Program-made: the position numbers and the translations under genes
Shown: in pieces, positions 1-12,344 of the stretch
Numbering within the stretch: position 1 is the first letter of the stretch
Layout of the letters: every line of letters begins with the position of its first letter
The notes under the pieces: model-generated
What the model was told of the DNA's origin: nothing
The model's input: the letters and a program-made list of their open reading frames with translations, nothing else
Databases searched by the model: none
Assembly (NCBI GenBank): GCA_905182995.1
Contig: CAJJDP010000117.1
Span: 305,433 to 369,432, forward strand
Origin: Paramecium octaurelia
Taxonomy: Eukaryota > Ciliophora > Oligohymenophorea > Peniculida > Parameciidae
Direction: 5' to 3'
Length of the DNA: 64,000 nucleotides

Positions 1-2302
1 TCCAAATTAAGAATTGATCTTCCATTTATTATTAATATCATCTTCATAATGAGTACAATCAGCATCTAATTCAATTATGTCAGAACGCACACATTCCTAT
101 AAACCACCTTTTTTTTCAACGCATCTACCCAAATGAGTATCCAAGTAATATGAGGAACTAGAATCGCAAATAAACGACAATCGTGAATATTCTAAATACT
201 ACTAGTTTGTGGGATCAAAGAACTTATTAACCAAATCAATTTCTTCAGCTGTTCTGATTCTGCATCCGATAGTAAATTATGGACATTCGATACAATCAGA
301 ATCATCAAGCGAAGCTGATCTTGTTATTGAACTCGTTAACTTAGTATAGTCACATTTATCGCAATAGCCTTGACTTCCTTAAGCAGAAAAACTAAAGCAA
401 GCCTCTCCTCCTTTCTCACAATATCTGAGATCCTCATTCAAAAAGGGCCCTTTTTCGCTGTCCCCTGCAGTACAAGTGTAACAATAAGGACCGTATACGT
501 TCCTGTCCCCATCATCAGTGTATAAATAGTATTCAGTTCTATGAATACTCAGAAGTGAGTATCTGTAACATTCTTTACCGTACCCGTTGGCCGAACAAGG
601 AAGACATTTACCACTTACATTATCGACATAGAAGCCATCTAAACAATATAGACATCTGTATTTGTCATTAATATACAAACAAGACTAACAGAGGTAATCT
701 TACAAATTTTGTTAGCATGTTCTCTCACATTCCCATACTCCTGTAACTTCTGAAAGGAATAGAGTATATGTAACATCACATTTTCTACATTAGTTTTTAC
801 TGTTCGAGTCCACTTGATATGTCAAGCATCCAGTAGGAAAAGGAGTTGGTGGATCAGGTTCAGCGCAAGATTTGCCATCGGCTTAGAGGATAAAGTTGTC
901 TTAACATAATAAACATAACTAAATTGCAAATTCTTCCTTTTCTAACGGTACAAAGTCTGGATTCAAAGTAGAAAATGATTTGTCTGCTCCAGCATCAGGA
1001 TTGCCAGCCATATGACAAAGTTTACAATTTGAAATTGTACAAGCAGCACATCCAGTACCTGTTGCTTAAAATGTATAAAGGTAATTATCACATTCTCTAC
1101 ATCTCAATACGTACTGAGTTAATATTGTGTCTGTAATAGTAATCACTGTATTCTTATTTCTCGTTGGACTATTATGTAATTAAATTAAACTTACTAATTA
1201 TTTGTTGTTAAGGTATACGAAACATATTCACAATTCTTACAAGAAGTTCCACATCTAACACATGTTAATTTATCCAACGAAGGTATATAAGTGTTTTGTG
1301 ATGTGCTTACACATTCAGAACATCTTGAATATATCCCAAGAGAAAATAATTTGTCATACGCCTAGCTAGTTGGTTGAGTGTTAGCTGGCAATATTAATTC
1401 CTCATAGTTGTTGTAAGGATCCCATGGTTCAGTGTTTAAATTCACTTCATCATTACCAAAGAAGCATTCACTGCATCCAGTTTAGCATGGGATACATTGA
1501 CTATAAGTTTAAGCACCATTAAGACTTAGTCTTGTCGTCATCAAACTAAATCCTTTATTGCAAATTAAACAATCTTTTTTTGTATTTACTGTGACTTTTC
1601 CATCGCTATCTGTCGTTCTTATGTTATTGATTTCGCAGGACTGGCAGTTTTCAGGACAAGAATCACATCCGCTGGTAACTTCATTGTAGGCGAACCCTTA
1701 ATTTTAATTTTTGAAATACCCTCTGCACATGCAATAAAAAGATTGTTTACGTCATACGAATATTATAAAGAAACTGGGAAACATGATGAGCTCTTGGAGG
1801 TACAAAAGTTTGCACAACCCTCGCACATCGTAGTCGTGAACTTCATATGAAATTAATCAATACTTCTTTAGTACCAGATTCAATTACATAAAACAACTGT
1901 TTTGCACTTCTATCCACCTTGTGAAATACAGAAGTGTCCAACATTGTTCGTGCCTTATAATCGTAAGTGCACAATCGAGACTAATCCCAAGTCTAACTAT
2001 TGTCTAAACAATCTCCACAATACAAATTGCTTTTATCATGGAACCCATTGTATGGACTATTTGTTACATCAAAACTGCAATTACCATTATACGCATATTT
2101 TTGTGCCCTTCTTCAAGCCCATTTCCAAATTATCTTGTGGTAATTTGAACAAAAATGTTTGGGTCTCACATAATTTGCAATTTCCGTTTTCATATTAAAG
2201 ACACTTCTCAAAAATGTCATTTTTTTCTAAGGGAGTCTCTTCTATTGCTTATTTTGTTAACTAAGTTAAGTAGCTAAGAATAACAAAGTTTAAATAAATC
2301 AT
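1..2302 (-). CDS. Cysteine-rich secreted/surface protein (furin-like/GFR-type repeats), 3' end outside window
   Basis: The minus strand reads as a cysteine-rich extracellular protein with many CxxC and CxxCxxC motifs, for example CPENCQSCE near 1640-1660 and CQTGCSECFFG near 1460-1480. The start chosen is the ATG at 2300-2302, followed by a hydrophobic, signal-peptide-like stretch (MIYLNFVILSYL). Introns that restore frame include 1169-1194 (26 nt) and two 23 nt introns near 1690-1720 and 1830-1855. Near 2110-2180 the frame changes and only an unusually long intron of about 40 nt would fix it, so this exon boundary is uncertain. The reading continues past base 1. The family is like the ciliate growth-factor-receptor-type cysteine-rich proteins. 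I do not see the regular cysteine periodicity of immobilisation antigens. The exact role is unknown; surface location is inferred. Confidence 0.75.
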
Positions 2303-3446
2303 TTTTAGAGTATTGTATTAAAATTACTGATTAATAAATATTGGGATCTGAATTTAAAATCCTTACAATGTTGTAAGACATTATTTAAAATATGTATTTT
2401 GTTATCAAGCCTTTTTTCAAATTAAACTCCAAATTAATACGAAGTTCAAAAATAAACCAAAACAAAAATCATAATATTATAATAATATTTTTAAATAATC
2501 ATTATAATATCACTACACACTTTCAAGAAATAAAACTCTTACAAACCCTATCTTCCAGATAAGTAAGTCATAAGTGCTTAGAATTCTCCTTCCTCCTAAG
2601 AACATCATTAATTTTATGAGTTTTTAAATTTTACACTTCATTTAAATTCTATATATTATAAATGTTGACCTCAAAATCATGAAATTTACATGAAAAATAA
2701 CAGTAATAATAAATTCATCACTATCATGCTAATAAATTTATTCGTGTATCCATCAAGAATGAGTAAATCAAAATCTTAACTAAACTGTGATTAAATTTCA
2801 ATTCATTAATAAAGAATGAATTCTAAAATGATAAAATTATTGAATTACGGGCAGTACTAAGTTGAATTTTCTTGAGTTTCAAATTTTTTGTTGGCTGTTA
2901 TTTCCATTACAATTTAGTAGAATTAAGTGAATTTCTACGAAAATGGCACATTTTATGAATTTTATTGCTACCTTTTCTTACTTTTTAAATTGAACTCAAA
3001 TTTCTTTTTTCTCATTTGTTAGGCTATTATTATTATGATTTTAACTCTTAATACTTTAATATTCACAATTACTATCTTAGATGTTTTTAAAAAAATATTG
3101 AGATTGAATTCTAGGATTAAGGATAAGTAAATATAATTAAGTTTAAAATAATTAACATAGATTACAGATACAATTTTTGTCAATTAATAATGAAGTGAAC
3201 TTAAGATATATATTTTGAATGAGTATTTGTTTATACTGATTCATATCAAGATGGAATATGAAATCTCAGATCTACAATTTAGGCTGAGAATTAAATTATT
3301 TAGGAAGATGTTTATAAAAATAAAACTATATATATATTAATTTTATTAATAAAAGCATCATACTTAGTTATTTCAATAAGATTGAGTTGGATAAGTTTGA
3401 TTAAATCAAAATTAATTTGCAAGAAATAATTTATTAAATTTGACGT
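2303..3446. other. Intergenic, no gene recognised
   Basis: About 1.1 kb of very AT-rich DNA between the divergent cysteine-rich gene and the kinase gene. Only short ORFs without recognisable motifs are present, which is expected when TGA is the only stop. It is long for this window, where most gaps are 50-350 bases, and must hold both promoters. Confidence 0.6.
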
Positions 3447-4967
3447 ATGAAGAATCGGAAGACTAAAAAACATTAAACCCACTTATAAACAAATAGCCAC
3501 GCTCTTCTTCATTCAGGAACTATAATAGCTGATAAGTTTATATTGTTGGAGAAAGTTGGATAGGGTAGCTTTGGATATATTTTTAAAACAGAGAATATCG
3601 AAACAAATGAGATAGTAGCTACAAAATTTGAGAAGAGAGAGAATAAAAGTACTAGTAAGGGAAGTTTGCTGGTTAGAGAAATCAAAGTGTTGTTAGAACT
3701 AAGCGGAGTGGAAGGTATTATAAATACTATAAGTATAAAGGTTTCCCATAAATTCAATATTATGGAAGAGACGAAAATTATAATTATTGTATGATCACAT
3801 ATTTGGGCCATAATTTGGAATACCTGCTTAGAAAAAGCAAAGGGTTTTCTCAACTGTCTTGTCTTAAATTATCTCTTCAATTAATTGAGAGATTGGAATC
3901 TCTACATAGCAAAAATATTATTCATCGAGATTTAAAACCTGAAAATTTAGTGACTGGATATATCGACACCCACAATGTCTATCTGATTGATTTTGGATTA
4001 GCTAAATATTTCAAGGATAGCAATGGATAACATATACCCTTATCAGATAAGAAGGGAATCATCGGAACTGCTCGATACGCTAGTATAGCAGCTCATTAAG
4101 GATTGGAATAATCTCGAAAAGATGATCTAGAGAGCTTAGGTTATGTTTTAATTTATTTGAACTTGGGAAAGCTTCCGTGGATGAATCTCTAAATTGCTGA
4201 CAAACATGAAAAGTATAAAACTATATATGAATTGAAGAAAAATATAAAATTAGAGTTACTAACTGAAGGACTTTCTAAGGTAATCTGAAACATTATTTAG
4301 TGCTATTTACTCTTACTGTAACATGCGAAATCAAGAGAATTTTAAGAATCACCTAACTATGCATTTCTTAAAGATTAATTTAAAAAAGCTATCTCTGAAA
4401 AAGAATGTGAGGAATCATTTTACATGTTCGATTGGGAAAAACTTGCAGAAGTGAAAAACAAAAAACTCATACATTAAAACAAAATTGATAATCCTCCTGT
4501 AATAAGAAGTACAATCAAAAGATCGTCGGCTGCTATCGTAGATCAACCTAAAAAATAACTATCTACTCATTTAGTGCTTCCTGAACCAGAAAATATAGAA
4601 AATAGGAGTCGTAATGTAAATTATCAAATAATTAAATTAGGGAGTTAGTATGCATACATTAGGAACCTCTAAAATGATAAATTATCAAGCAAGCCAAATA
4701 AATATTGTTGAAGTTGATAAATATAGAAGAGTTATGGAATAATAATTACCAAGAGCCCAAAGGAAAAGTCAAACAGTAGTATAACAATAGTAATAAGCTT
4801 TCTGCAAGGAAACTAGTAAACATTTTCAGGAAAGAGTGAAAAGTATCGAGTAAGTAGAATAAGAGTTTGAATAATTCAATGATTTAGATTTATTAGCTAA
4901 GGATGATGCAAATTTACATTTCAATAACATAAAAGCTTTCTATTTCAAAAATTAGTTGTATCATTGA
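3447..4967 (+). CDS. Casein kinase 1-type Ser/Thr protein kinase
   Basis: Spliced protein of 482 aa with introns 3715-3740 (26 nt), 4280-4300 (21 nt) and 4616-4640 (25 nt). Kinase motifs in order: glycine loop GQGSFGYIF, VREIKVLLEL helix, FPQIQYYGRD (CK1-like GFPxIxYYG), catalytic HRDLKPEN, DFGLAKYF, activation segment GTARYASIAAHQG, and RKDDLESLGYVLIYLNLGKLPW, the diagnostic CK1 stretch. The lysine in VATKFEKRE would be the ATP-binding one. The C-terminal 170 residues are hydrophilic and glutamine-rich, as in other ciliate CK1 paralogues, and probably serve targeting. The start is the first ATG after an upstream TGA in frame. CK1 enzymes phosphorylate primed acidic or serine-rich substrates; ciliates have many copies. 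The specific substrate cannot be told. Confidence 0.93.
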
Positions 4968-5070
4968 TTTACTTAATTGTTTTAAACATTTTCCTAGTTA
5001 TTTTATATATGTATTTATTTATCTATCAGAACCATTATTCTATCGAACTTAATTAAACATGAAAATTCAA

Positions 5071-5990
5071 TCATTATTATTTATTTTAATTCATACTATT
5101 CTTCATTTCTCGTAGTAGTTCTTTGTTCCAATCCAGAGAATATGATTTGAACGAGAACTTCAAAAACTTTTCTAATTTCTCATTCAATTTAAAATACTTC
5201 AACATTCTTAAAAAATAAAATTTCATCTTCTTTTCATTATGTTCTAATCGAAAACGAAACTAAACATTTTTAATATTGTATTATTACCTTAAACATGTCA
5301 AAATCGTCAACCAAAAACTTATTCAATTTATTAATTTCCTCTTCACAACCTTCATAATAATGATATCTTAAAAAATATTAGCAAAATATTTATTAAGACA
5401 GTGAATGTTGATGAAGAGTCTTTAAATTTATAATTGAATTATTTTTAAGCATTCTCCTCCATTTCTAATAGTCTATGAATTCTTAATTTTTAAACAAAAT
5501 TGAATCAAGTGTATCCTCTCCAACCAGCTAGTTGATAATTGATGAAGATTTAGTCAATTCTTCAATTTGTTTTTAATCAATTAATTCAAATATATTTAAG
5601 GCTTATAGTACTTGTTTATAAAATACTCTCAATATTTGAAAATAAATACCTTTATGGAACAAAATAGCTTAATAAGCTTATGTGAATGTTATATGTGTGA
5701 TTCGGAATTGCAAGATATTTGAAAATTTATTCTAAACCATTCCTTTTTGAATACATCGTCTTGGATCTATACACAGCTTAATCAGAATATGCAGACATAA
5801 TCAAAATTAGATTGCAATCATATAATTCTTGTTTTTTGTAATCGCTGCATAAATATTTCGGTTTGATGCAATTTGATGATATTCCATTCGCCACTGATAA
5901 TCCGAAAAGAGGCATCAACATAAATTTGTCGAATATTAAATCAGTTTCATTTTACAGTTAATAATGAGTAGTCATAAACAACTTATTCAT
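5071..5990 (-). CDS. Hypothetical protein, 288 aa
   Basis: Minus-strand gene starting at the ATG 5988-5990 (an in-frame TGA lies upstream) and ending at TGA 5071-5073. Two introns, 25 nt (GTATTTTATAAAC...) and 28 nt (GTAATAATACAAT...), restore a single frame of 289 codons. The protein begins MNKLFMTTHYQLQNE, has a mixed hydrophobic first half and a charged, helical C-terminal part (EKKMKFYFLRMLKYFKLN) ending in SMNQNKQQ. I recognise no domain. It converges with the kinase gene across about 100 bases. It appears to be a real gene because splicing leaves an exact multiple of three and the codon use looks like its neighbours'. Confidence 0.65.
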
Positions 5991-6315
5991 TCTTTGTGGA
6001 TTATAAACCTTTTGTAAAATATGAACACTTTCAGATATTTATTTCATTATATTTAAATTATTTATTAATATTGTAGTTTTGCATTTTACAAGTTAACAAA
6101 ACATTCTATACTCTACTAATGAGAATAAGTTACTTAGTAAATGCAAATGCTTTTAGTTATATCTCTAATGATTTATAGAAAAAAAAATAAATGATAAATT
6201 ATGAATCCACATTTCCTTGTTATTTATATATAGGAAAGATTATTGTATTTAAACAAACTATTGAATTAGTGTAAGTTTCATAGTTCATTTAATAATAATT
6301 TTAAAAAAATTGAAA

Positions 6316-7107
6316 ATGATGAATACAAGAAATTATAAAAAAGATGTATCAGATTAAGGCTCTATCAAAGGATAAACAAACTAAAACTTTGGATATTCAT
6401 AACCTCAATAATTTTAAGATGGAATTTCGAGAATTCAAGAAGAGATGATGGATCCTCGAAACATTTAGCCTGATTCTATGTTTGTGAATTTTAGCGGAGT
6501 TCTAGAATGTGGTGAAGTAAAAGAGCTATTTAATAAATTAGTGTGAAGATGAAGAATCGTTAAGAATAGAATATGCAGTAAAATACGGAGGAGATGATTG
6601 GACATATTTGAAAACTAGCGTATGATTTCAAATAAAATTAGAATAATGCTGATGATGCAGAACCAAGCGGAATATCTTAATTGAGCACTTCACGAAATTT
6701 ACACTCTAGAAATATTGTTTGGAATTTCCCTTTTGAATGCAACTTTCAAACTAAAAACATATTCGGATGGCCCCAGGTTGTAGTTAGACTTTCAGGTCCA
6801 GATTTCATGGGAAGAAGTGTGGCCAAAGGCTATGGATCCGTTCATGTTCCAACTTAACCAGGATAGTATGAATTCTGAATAGTCTTCTAGTCATGAAAGA
6901 GTAATTAGAATATTCAAACCTCTACCAATTTCTGGTTTCACAGGATTTTTGGGTTATTTGTTGGGAAACACTGCTGAACTCAAAAACTTCGATAAAGTTA
7001 TTTCCTCAGGTGAAGGAAGAGAAGTTACAAGAGTTAAATCGGTGGGATATGTAAAAGTTAAGTTTCACGTAACATTAGTAAATTTTGATAAATTTGGTTA
7101 TTTATGA
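6316..7107 (+). CDS. B9D1: B9 domain-containing protein 1, ciliary transition zone
   Basis: Spliced protein of 239 aa with introns 6517-6541, 6620-6641 and 6866-6890. The core reads SRNIVWNFPFECNF, then NIFGWPQVVVRLSGPDFMG, GYGSVHVPTQPG, and the C-terminal GEGREVTRVKSVGYVKVKF. These match the B9 domain of B9D1/MKSR-1, including the F/Y-GWPQ and GEGREVTRV signatures. B9D1 works with B9D2 and MKS1 in the MKS module of the transition zone, which gates entry of membrane proteins into the cilium. The first 50 residues are a ciliate-specific hydrophilic extension (YKKDVSDQGSIKGQTNQN) before the B9 fold. The start is the first of two consecutive ATGs. Confidence 0.93.
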
Positions 7108-7478
7108 AATTGCATAAATAAATTAATTAATTTTATTTTTATTGGTCTTAATCTCTAATATAATAGATACTCGCTAATTTAGATACATATCTTAAAGAGA
7201 TAATTTTTTCTTGTTTTTTTTATATTAAAGACGATACAACAACGAAAACATACTGAAATTGAAGTTTTTATTGAAATAAAGTAACATTCCTTTTGTGCTT
7301 TTCAAAGAGTAGCAATAATATTTTAATCATGTCATTCAATTTTAAAAGAACATTATTACAATTGAATGTTAAATTTAAAAAAAATGACCAATTAAGCCTT
7401 ATTCTTTTGAAATCTTTCCATCTGTCAAATAAAGTATGAGTTTTGATATAAAATGAAATCTATAATTATTATTAAAAT

Positions 7479-8501
7479 ATGAACTCATAAAACGACCAAG
7501 AAAAGTAGGGCTCAGATGAACAAGGATTGGGAGAAGTGTTTGTGCCAGCATAGGTTGTGAATAACTTTAATCAAATGGTTGCTGATCCTCAACCTGTATT
7601 TACTCTATTGATAATAGTTATAGTTTCCATCTGATAGGTCAGCTAAGCCTACTTTAGAGAATAATCTTCAGAATTAAGCTCCACTGGTAAATAGATGGAT
7701 ATATATAGTTAACTGATAAATAGCAAGCGTAACCATTAATTAAAAAGGTTGATCCTGGTTCTGAAGAAATAAAAAAGATTCCAAAAGCAAGAAAGGAATC
7801 TGCTAATCATAGTTAAGATGATGTCTCAGTTAAAAGTTCAGGAGGAGCCAAATCTCCTCATTAATGTACCATTTTGCTATAATTAATCAGAAGCCCAATA
7901 GAAACGCATTAAAAGGATGAACAGCAGAGTCAAGAGTCGACATTCTCAATAAAAACAACAATCGGATTTCTCAAAAAGTATAATGAAAATCACAGAAAAC
8001 ACAATCTTCTCAATAATCATGGCAATCGTCACTATTTATGCTTTATTTGGAGATGATATTCGAATTTTATCAGTAGATAAGTAGGGAGATGATGTATTCT
8101 TTGTTCTAACCGTGATATGCATGGTTGCATTTATTGTCGAAATTACACTTACAAGTATCGCTAAACCAGACTACATTCTGAATGTAAATATAAAACAAAT
8201 TTTAGTTTTATTTTATTTTAGATGTTATATCAACCTTAACGATGATATTAGATTTAGGTTGGATAACAGATACTTGGTATTCTGGAGATTTAACAAGTGC
8301 ATCTCAAATTAAATCTATTGGAACTGCTTCCAGAGCAGCAAGAAAAGCAGCAAGAGTTATTAGAGTTATAAGACTTGTGAGATTGGTTAAACTATATAAA
8401 CATGCTCGCTAATAAATGGAAAGAGAATAGTAAAGAAAATTACTTTAAGATTTATTAAGATAAGCATAATAAAGTAAGAGTTCAGATTAACACCAATAAT
8501 A

Positions 8502-8537
<36 letters not shown>

Positions 8538-10676
8538 GTAGTAAAATTTATCAATCTAATAAATTATACCTTAAAATGATGAATCCAGAAATAATTCACA
8601 AAATGAAATTGAAGTTGCCAAGACACCAGATAGAAACTCTACTTCTTAAGTAAGAACCTCTTAAACTTCATCGTAAGCAGAAAACCAAATAAAGGAATCT
8701 ATCGTAGGAGCTTAATTATCAGATCTTGTTATGAGAAGAGTGATTACTATTATTTTAGCCATTCTAATAAGTATTCCTGTTCTCTCCTTAGATACTTATT
8801 AAGAAACGATCAGCAGTTATGATTCTGGAATTTACAGAATCTATTAATTTAAAGATAATCAAGAAATAATGAAATCTCTTTTGTATTAATATGCTCAATT
8901 CCATGTAGGAGAAATTTACCCGATATATAGTGTTGATGTTAACTTAAAAGGAAATGGCAATACAAATCTTGATGAATGGAATTACAATACTAATCCAGAA
9001 ATTTTCGAAGTTCCTGCTTATGAAACAAAAGACTAATATAGATTTTCTGATTTACAATATTATGTCAAATCTGATGGATCAGATCTACAGACATATGCTG
9101 CGGCTGATTTGGTAGCCTATAATCAAACTAATGCTATTTTGTCAATATTTTAAACCGTCTTTGTATGCATAGTCTTAGCAGTCTCAGCTTTAATGTTCAA
9201 TAAAGATGTGTCTGATTTAGTGATAGATCCTATAGAAGCAATGATGTAGAAAATAGAAATGATAGCAGCAAATCCACTTGAAGCAGTTAATATAGAAGAA
9301 TAAGAAGATTTAATAATGGAGGAATTGGAGAAATCTTAGGACGTGGAGAAACTGAAATAGAAAGAAATAGAGAAACATATGGAAACTTATGTTCTCCAAA
9401 GATTAATAATGAAAGTAGGTGCTTTGCTAGCTGTTGGTTTTGGTGAAGCAGGTTCTGAGATTATAGCTGAAAACATTAAAAAGGGTGGCAGTGTAGATCC
9501 CATGATTCCAGGTAAGAAGATATTGGCAATCTTTGGATTTTGTGATATTAGAAATTTCACTGATGTAATATAAAATAGTTAACAATATAGGCCACTGAAG
9601 TATTATAATAAGGAGTAATGGTTTTCGTGAATGAAATTGCCGAGATCGTTCATTCAACAGTTGATTCCATGAGTGGATCTGCTAATAAAAATATTGGTGA
9701 TGCTTTCTTGCTCGTTTGGAAGTATTCACCCAATGATTATCATCCTGATCCTGACAATCCTAGAAACCTGAAATTAAAAACAGAAAAATACATTAAGTAA
9801 AAGGGAGATATGGCTGTGATGGCATTTCTCAAGATTATAACAGCAATCTCTATCTCCAAAAAATTGGAGAAGTATAAGAAACATGAGGGACTTAATGCTA
9901 GAATGAAAGACTATTCTGTGAAAATGGGTTTTGGATTACACATGGGTTGGGGAATCGAAGGAGCAATTGGATCTGGATTTAAAATTGATGCTTCATATCT
10001 TAGTCCAAATGTTAATATGGCATCAAGATTGGAGGCAGCAACAAAGCAATTCGGAGCCCTTATTCTCGTTAGTGGTATTCTAAAGTAATATTTGACTGAT
10101 GAATGTTAAAAGCAGATGAGAATGATTGATATTGTTACTGTGAAAGGAAGTATTGTTCCTTTAGGTATGATATCATATTATTTTAAGAACTGCATACAGT
10201 GGATATGTCTATTAAAAATTTGTAAGCCAAAATCAAGTCTCTAAGAGATAAATTTGATGTTTCTTAGATGACTTAAAAAGAATCAAAGAAATTTAGAGTT
10301 GTGAATAGATTCAAGAGAGATTAACAGATGAAACAAGTGATGAACAATTAAATTAATATTACTGATCTCTTTGAAAAGGATGACGAATTGTCAGCTGCTA
10401 GAGAACCATACACTTAAGTACAAATATTCTTTGTGATTTTATTATAGTAATTCTATGAGACTTGGAAGTAGGGATTTGATTAATACATTAAAGGAAATTG
10501 GGCAGAAGCATAATCCATATTCTAAAAAACCTTGGTAATTCAAAAAATTTATAGTTTAGACTATGATACCTGAACATAAGGATGGGCCGTCAAATACTCT
10601 TTTAGAGGTTATTCATTCGTGTGGTGGAAAAGCTCCCAAAGATTGGAAAGGTTTTAGAGAGCTTACAGAAAAATGA
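7479..10676 (+). CDS. Adenylate/guanylate cyclase with N-terminal voltage-sensor-like domain
   Basis: Seven introns (7596-7617, 7687-7708, 7866-7890, 8184-8205, 9565-9590, 10165-10187, 10535-10559) leave 1010 aa. Order: disordered N-terminus; three TM helices (NTIFSIIMAIVTIYALFG; VFFVLTVICMVAFIVEITL; ILDVISTLTMILDLGWI); an S4-like helix with repeated Arg/Lys (RKAARVIRVIRLVRLVKLYK); a Q-rich linker with a Q17 run; TM5 (VITIILAILISIPVLSL); about 120 extracytosolic residues; TM6 (FQTVFVCIVLAVSALMF); a coiled linker; then one class III cyclase domain with FGFCDIRNFTD (metal site), ANKNIGDAFLLVW and NVNMASRLEAATKQFG. It makes cAMP or cGMP; adenylate cyclase is more likely, since ciliate and apicomplexan adenylate cyclases have the same channel-like plus cyclase plan. 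No TxGYG filter is visible between TM5 and TM6. The conserved tail ends PKDWKGFRELTEK. Confidence 0.9.
8494..8544 (+). repeat. CAA/TAA/TAG trinucleotide run coding Q17
   Basis: Seventeen consecutive codons CAA, TAA or TAG inside the cyclase linker between the S4-like helix and TM5. Under the standard code this would be a wall of stops; with the Paramecium code it is polyglutamine. It is followed by a Q/N-rich segment. A slippage-prone linker of this kind may vary in length between strains. Confidence 0.9.
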
Positions 10677-10739
10677 TCAACAAATCTTTATTTGTCTTCA
10701 AAATATATTAATTTTATTAATTAAAAATTATATAAAAAA

Positions 10740-10811
10740 GCAGACCGAAAGGAGTCGAACCTTCACTACCAAATGAGGAGATTGGGGTATTACCATCAAT
10801 ACTGCAGTCTG
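10740..10811 (-). tRNA. tRNA-like gene, candidate anticodon CCT (Arg), with odd positions
   Basis: The minus strand folds as a cloverleaf. The acceptor CAGACTG pairs with CGGTCTG (one G-T), D stem GTAT with ATAC around a loop containing GG, T stem GAAGG with CCTTT, and the T loop gives a perfect B box GGTTCGACTCC. A T6 run follows the 3' end immediately, a Pol III terminator. The anticodon arm is CCAAT/TTTGG with a T-T mismatch at 31-39 and loop CTCCTCA, giving anticodon CCT. Position 8 is C (normally T), 14 is T (normally A) and 37 is C (normally purine), and the A box is poor. It could be a decayed or specialised tRNA. It sits in the convergent gap between the cyclase and the next gene. Confidence 0.65.
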
Positions 10812-10870
10812 ATCTTTCAAAATATAAAGCAGAGATAATTGTATACTAAATGATGATGCAAAATTAAATA

Positions 10871-12004
10871 TCAATTTATGTGATAAAAGGACATTTGATA
10901 TATTTCAACTTCATCATCAGATCCAATTAATATGAATTGTTTGAATGAAAGTTGCATGTTAGACATAAAAAATCTGGAGCCATTCAATTGTTTTGATATT
11001 TCTATATAAATACTGTTATCAGCATAATCATAAAAACTAAGGGTTCCATCAAAATGCATCATGCAAATCTCAAATTCTTCGCTTTAATTCTATGATATAT
11101 CACATTTTTTTGGTTCTATATCAAAAGCTGTAATCATAGATTTGTTATTGTTTTGATACTTAATTACATTCCATTTCTTTAATCCATTATCCTCTATTTC
11201 ACAATACTATAACATTTCTCCATTCTATATTGGAACCATTAAGTTGGCCTTATTATGTTAAAAATATAATTTAGGAGGTGAAGTTATTCTATTAATGTTA
11301 TGAACATGATGCTGAATATTAAAAAAGAGATCAATAGATATGATTGAAATAATTCCATTGTAAGATGTCAAAGCTATGTAATATTTTTAATTCTGAGTTG
11401 AAATGTCATTAAATATAATAAGTTGCTCAAAAATGAATTCTTGCAATGACCTAATTAATTTATTTTTGATATCAATCTCAAAAAGACCAACACTTAAATC
11501 ATTGAATCCTACTATAAGGATTATGACCTCCTATAAGTATCTTGAATTCATCCAGATTATTCTTTTGGTGATTTATATATTGATATTTATCTCTTTCGAT
11601 TGATCGTCAAACAATTTGATCTGTTACCCGTTCTTTCCACTACTAACCACTAAAATTCCAGTGCTCAAAGGTAATATTCTTTAAGTATTTTAGAACTCAT
11701 TTGGTAAAGGAAATGCAGTCAAACATTCTAATGGACATTAATATTTTGTCAAATCAATGCATAATTATTGATGCACAAAATCTGGCTGCTTAAGTTCGAT
11801 AGTAAATATTTATTAGCCTCCAATATATACAAAACACTCGCCTTCAATAAATTAATCTTCATCAATTGAATCTTTGTGTTGAGATACAGTCTCCTCTTAA
11901 ACTAAACCACTCGCATATTGTGGGTAAACAATTCTCTATATAGAATATCGATTAGTGCCATTATGAGTATAATGCTAGAATTGAGTTAAGTTTCTACTTT
12001 CCAT
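10871..12004 (-). CDS. Possible beta-propeller (WD40-like) protein, 377 aa
   Basis: A single intronless frame of 378 codons from ATG 12002-12004 to TGA 10871-10873. The sequence is full of short beta-strand-like segments ending in hydrophobic-Gly patterns: GECFVYIGGQQIFTIEL, STGILVVSSGKNGQQIKLFD, VIILIVGFNDLSVGLFEID, YYIALTSYNGIISIISID, MMHFDGTLSFYDY and ILIGSDDEVEIY. These resemble degenerate WD40 blades, and the length fits one seven-bladed propeller. No enzyme motif is visible. A scaffold or interaction role is only inferred from the fold guess. Confidence 0.7.
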
Positions 12005-12344
12005 GGATAATAAATAACAAATTTTAAAAATTTTATTATGAAATCACTAGATAGAAGAAGGAATATCTAAATGCATTTATCAATCAACTAATGAATACGC
12101 AATTACCCAATAAAGATTAAGCCAAAAATATTAATCAAATAACTAATTCCTCAAATATATAGAAAAAAAATTAGACTATAAATGGAATTGCACAATTTGA
12201 AATTAATTTGTAAAATAAAAATTCTCACTTTATGATCAAGAATTTCACAGTAAAATTTATAGCTGCAATTTAATACTCTTTTCAATTTTCATTTAATGAT
12301 TATTACTTTAATTCATAATTAATTTATTCAAATATATTTATAAA
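12005..12344. other. Divergent intergenic spacer
   Basis: 340 AT-rich bases between two divergent genes. It must hold both promoters. No coding or RNA feature is recognised. Confidence 0.6.

Noticed and set aside
1902-2198. Plus-strand ORF rich in Cys and His (98 codons)
   Set aside because: It lies antisense to the cysteine-rich minus-strand gene, whose coding reads in order with a signal peptide; the plus ORF is its shadow.
3700-3800. Broken CK1 kinase near the subdomain III-V junction
   Set aside because: Removing 3715-3740 (26 nt, GT-AG) gives the conserved FPQIQYYGRDENYNYC stretch in frame.
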